From positions 1-32,303 of the forward strand of contig CALTTG010000037.1 of assembly GCA_943908475.1 (NCBI GenBank): DNA of 32,303 bases, written 5' to 3'. The notes beneath the pieces were generated by a model that saw nothing but the letters and a program-made list of their open reading frames with translations, was not told where the DNA came from and did not search any database. Origin of the DNA: an uncultured Burkholderiales bacterium. GTDB lineage: Bacteria; Pseudomonadota; Gammaproteobacteria; Burkholderiales; Burkholderiaceae_C. This document shows positions 30,869 through 32,303 of this stretch, piece after piece (the stretch's first letter is position 1; every line of letters begins with the position of its first letter). The translations under genes were made by a program, and so were the position numbers.

Positions 30869-32131
30869 ATGCGCACAATTGTCTGGCTGCTGATCTTGTC
30901 GGTGACCGCCGTGGTGGCCGCCACCAGCCTGGGGGCCAACGATGGCTTGGTCAGCATTTACTGGCTGGGGTGGCGCACCGATGTGTCGCTGAACTTCTTC
31001 CTGCTCACCCTGATCGTGGTGAGCCTGGCCATTTACTCACTGGTGCGCGGCCTGGACAGCCTGCTGGGCCTGCCCGAGCGGGCCCGTCGCTGGCGCACGA
31101 GTCAGCGCGATCGCGGGGCGCAAGCGGCCCTGCGAGAGGCCTTGAGCATGTACATGGCAGGCCGCTATTCGCGGGCTCACAAGGCCGCCCAGCGGGCCGT
31201 CAGCATCCAGTCGGACAGCCCTGACCTGGCGCCAGACACCGAATTCGCCGCCTTGGCCCACTTGCTGTCGGCGGGCAGCCTGCACCGGCTGCAAGATCGC
31301 CAGCGGCGCGATGACCAGTTGCAACGTGCCCTGGACCTCAGTCGCCTCACACGGCGCCCTCGGGCGGTCGAAGAAGGCGCTCGGCTGCTGGCCGCAGAAT
31401 GCGCCATCGACGACCACGATGCCCCTCGCGCCCTGCGCGCGCTCAGCGAGCTGCCAGCCGGTGTCGCACGACGCACCCAGGCCCTGCGGCTCAAGCTCAG
31501 CGCCTCCCGATTGGCGCGGCAACCCCTGGAGGGCCTGCGCACGGCCCGGCTTCTGGCCAAACACCAGGGTTTCACACCGTCGGCCGCCGAGGGGCTGATC
31601 CGTTCATTGGCCGCAGAGGCCCTGGGCACTGCTCGTGACGCCGACCAACTGCGGCAGGTCTGGTTGTCCATGGACCCCCACGAACGGCAAGACCCCCTGA
31701 TCGTCGCCAGAGCCGCCACCCGCATGGCCCACTTGGGCGAGGCCGCAGAGGCCCGCGTCTGGCTGGCCCCCCTGTGGGATCGCCTCAGCCAGTGCCCCCC
31801 CGACCAGCTCGACGCGCTGGCGTTCGCCCTGTGCGAGTCGGTGAGTGGCCTGGAGACCGAGTGGCTGGCTCGCCTGGACAAAGTGAGCCAGACCGCATTG
31901 CGCGCCCCCTCGCTGGCCCTGGCGACCGGTTTGGCCTTGTGTGAAAAGCAGCTGTGGGGCAAAGCACGCACGCTGCTGTTGTCGGCTGCCGCCGACCGAG
32001 ATTTGATCGCCGATCGACGGCGCCAGGCCTACGTCGCGCTCGCTCGCTTGGCCGAACAAGAACACAAACCCGACGATGCCCAACGGTTCTGGCGAGAGGC
32101 CGCACTGACGGGCGATGCCCGTGCGCGCTGA
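30869..32131 (+). CDS. hemY: HemY-like membrane protein with TPR region
   Basis: A 420 aa protein with two N-terminal membrane spans (VWLLILSVTAVVAATSLGA and FFLLTLIVVSLAIYSLVRG) followed by helical tetratricopeptide-like repeats (RYSRAHKAAQRAVSIQ; LARLAEQEHKPDDAQRFWREAAL). It belongs to the proteobacterial HemY of the hemCDXY operon, distinct from the protoporphyrinogen oxidase also named HemY in Bacillus. Its biochemical role is unclear. It follows hemX by 12 bases. Confidence 0.94.
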   Translation: MRTIVWLLILSVTAVVAATSLGANDGLVSIYWLGWRTDVSLNFFLLTLIVVSLAIYSLVRGLDSLLGLPERARRWRTSQRDRGAQAALREALSMYMAGRYSRAHKAAQRAVSIQSDSPDLAPDTEFAALAHLLSAGSLHRLQDRQRRDDQLQRALDLSRLTRRPRAVEEGARLLAAECAIDDHDAPRALRALSELPAGVARRTQALRLKLSASRLARQPLEGLRTARLLAKHQGFTPSAAEGLIRSLAAEALGTARDADQLRQVWLSMDPHERQDPLIVARAATRMAHLGEAAEARVWLAPLWDRLSQCPPDQLDALAFALCESVSGLETEWLARLDKVSQTALRAPSLALATGLALCEKQLWGKARTLLLSAAADRDLIADRRRQAYVALARLAEQEHKPDDAQRFWREAALTGDARAR

Positions 32132-32162
32132 GCGCCGGGGTCATCGTTGACGGCACCGGCGC
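32132..32162 (+). terminator. Possible hairpin at the end of the hem operon
   Basis: GCGCCGG (32132-32138) and CCGGCGC (32156-32162) could pair just after the hemY stop. No T-run follows, so it may stabilise the 3' end or mark Rho-dependent termination rather than be intrinsic. Confidence 0.35.
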
Positions 32163-32229
32163 CGCACTGCGAGCTCGTCGGCGAGCCAACAAAAATCGTG
32201 GCGAGCGTGCATTGCCTGCAAAAGCGTGC

Positions 32230-32235
32230 TATAGT
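32230..32235 (+). promoter_or_regulatory. Probable -10 box of the tRNA promoter
   Basis: TATAGT 13 bases before the mature tRNA end. No good -35 at 16-18 bases is visible, so only the -10 is claimed. Confidence 0.45.
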
Positions 32236-32248
32236 TTCACCTCTCAGC

Positions 32249-32303
32249 GCGGCTGTAGCTCAGTTGGATAGAGTACTTGGCTACGAACCAAGGGGTCGTG
32301 GGT
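32249..32303 (+). tRNA. tRNA-Arg (anticodon ACG), cut by the window end
   Basis: Acceptor strand GCGGCTG (32249-32255), TA, D-arm GCTCAGTTGGATAGAGT, and the anticodon arm CTTGG-CTACGAA-CCAAG, which places ACG at the anticodon, reading CGN codons after A-to-I editing. The variable loop and start of the T-arm are present; the 3' acceptor is beyond the window. Confidence 0.93.

Noticed and set aside
1..32303. CRISPR array, insertion sequence or prophage
   Set aside because: No regularly spaced repeats, transposase, integrase or phage structural gene was seen on either strand.

Overview
The window is about 65% GC and reads as a chromosomal segment of a motile betaproteobacterium, most likely order Burkholderiales. 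The reasons are the aroB-dgt pair, the hemC-hemD-hemX-hemY run, short (287 aa) betaproteobacterial-type flagellins, and sigma-28 promoters of the TCAAG-N-GCCGATAA type. Species cannot be fixed from sequence alone. No insertion sequence, phage gene or CRISPR array was seen.

Layout: (1) 1-3485, plus strand: the 3' part of the SRP RNA gene (ffs), then aroB, dgt and a family 2 glycosyltransferase. (2) 3498-22355, minus strand: a tightly packed 17-gene glycan block with many 4-base start/stop overlaps, transcribed towards aroB. (3) 22731-27952, plus strand: two flagellin genes, fliD, fliS, fliT and a YcgR-like PilZ brake gene. (4) 27993-32131, plus strand: hemC, hemD, hemX, hemY. (5) The first part of a tRNA-Arg(ACG) gene runs off the right edge.

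The most interesting part is the minus-strand block. At its promoter-proximal end lie an O-GlcNAc-transferase-like (GT41) enzyme and two multi-domain glycosyltransferases. Next come genes for a CDP-activated 6-deoxy sugar (RfbF, RfbG, an RmlC-like epimerase, a TylC3/NovU-type C-methyltransferase and a DegT aminotransferase). The distal part, 4235-9959, carries all four enzyme types known to build the Campylobacter jejuni O-methyl phosphoramidate donor: glutamine kinase (Cj1418-like), CTP:phosphoglutamine cytidylyltransferase (Cj1416-like), gamma-glutamyl-CDP-amidate hydrolase (Cj1417-like) and an APS-kinase-like cytidine diphosphoramidate kinase (Cj1415-like). A methyltransferase sits beside the glutamine kinase, as in Campylobacter. 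Two additions complete a plausible cycle: a CysQ-like 3'-nucleotidase that could recycle 3'-phospho-CMP, and a TagF-like CDP-dependent phosphotransferase that could be the phosphoramidate transferase.

Because the block starts back-to-back with the flagellin genes and contains a GT41 enzyme, I infer that the product is a phosphoramidate-decorated glycan on flagellin. A surface polysaccharide is the main alternative. The pathway assignment rests on family motifs and gene order read by eye; the target and the transferase are inference.
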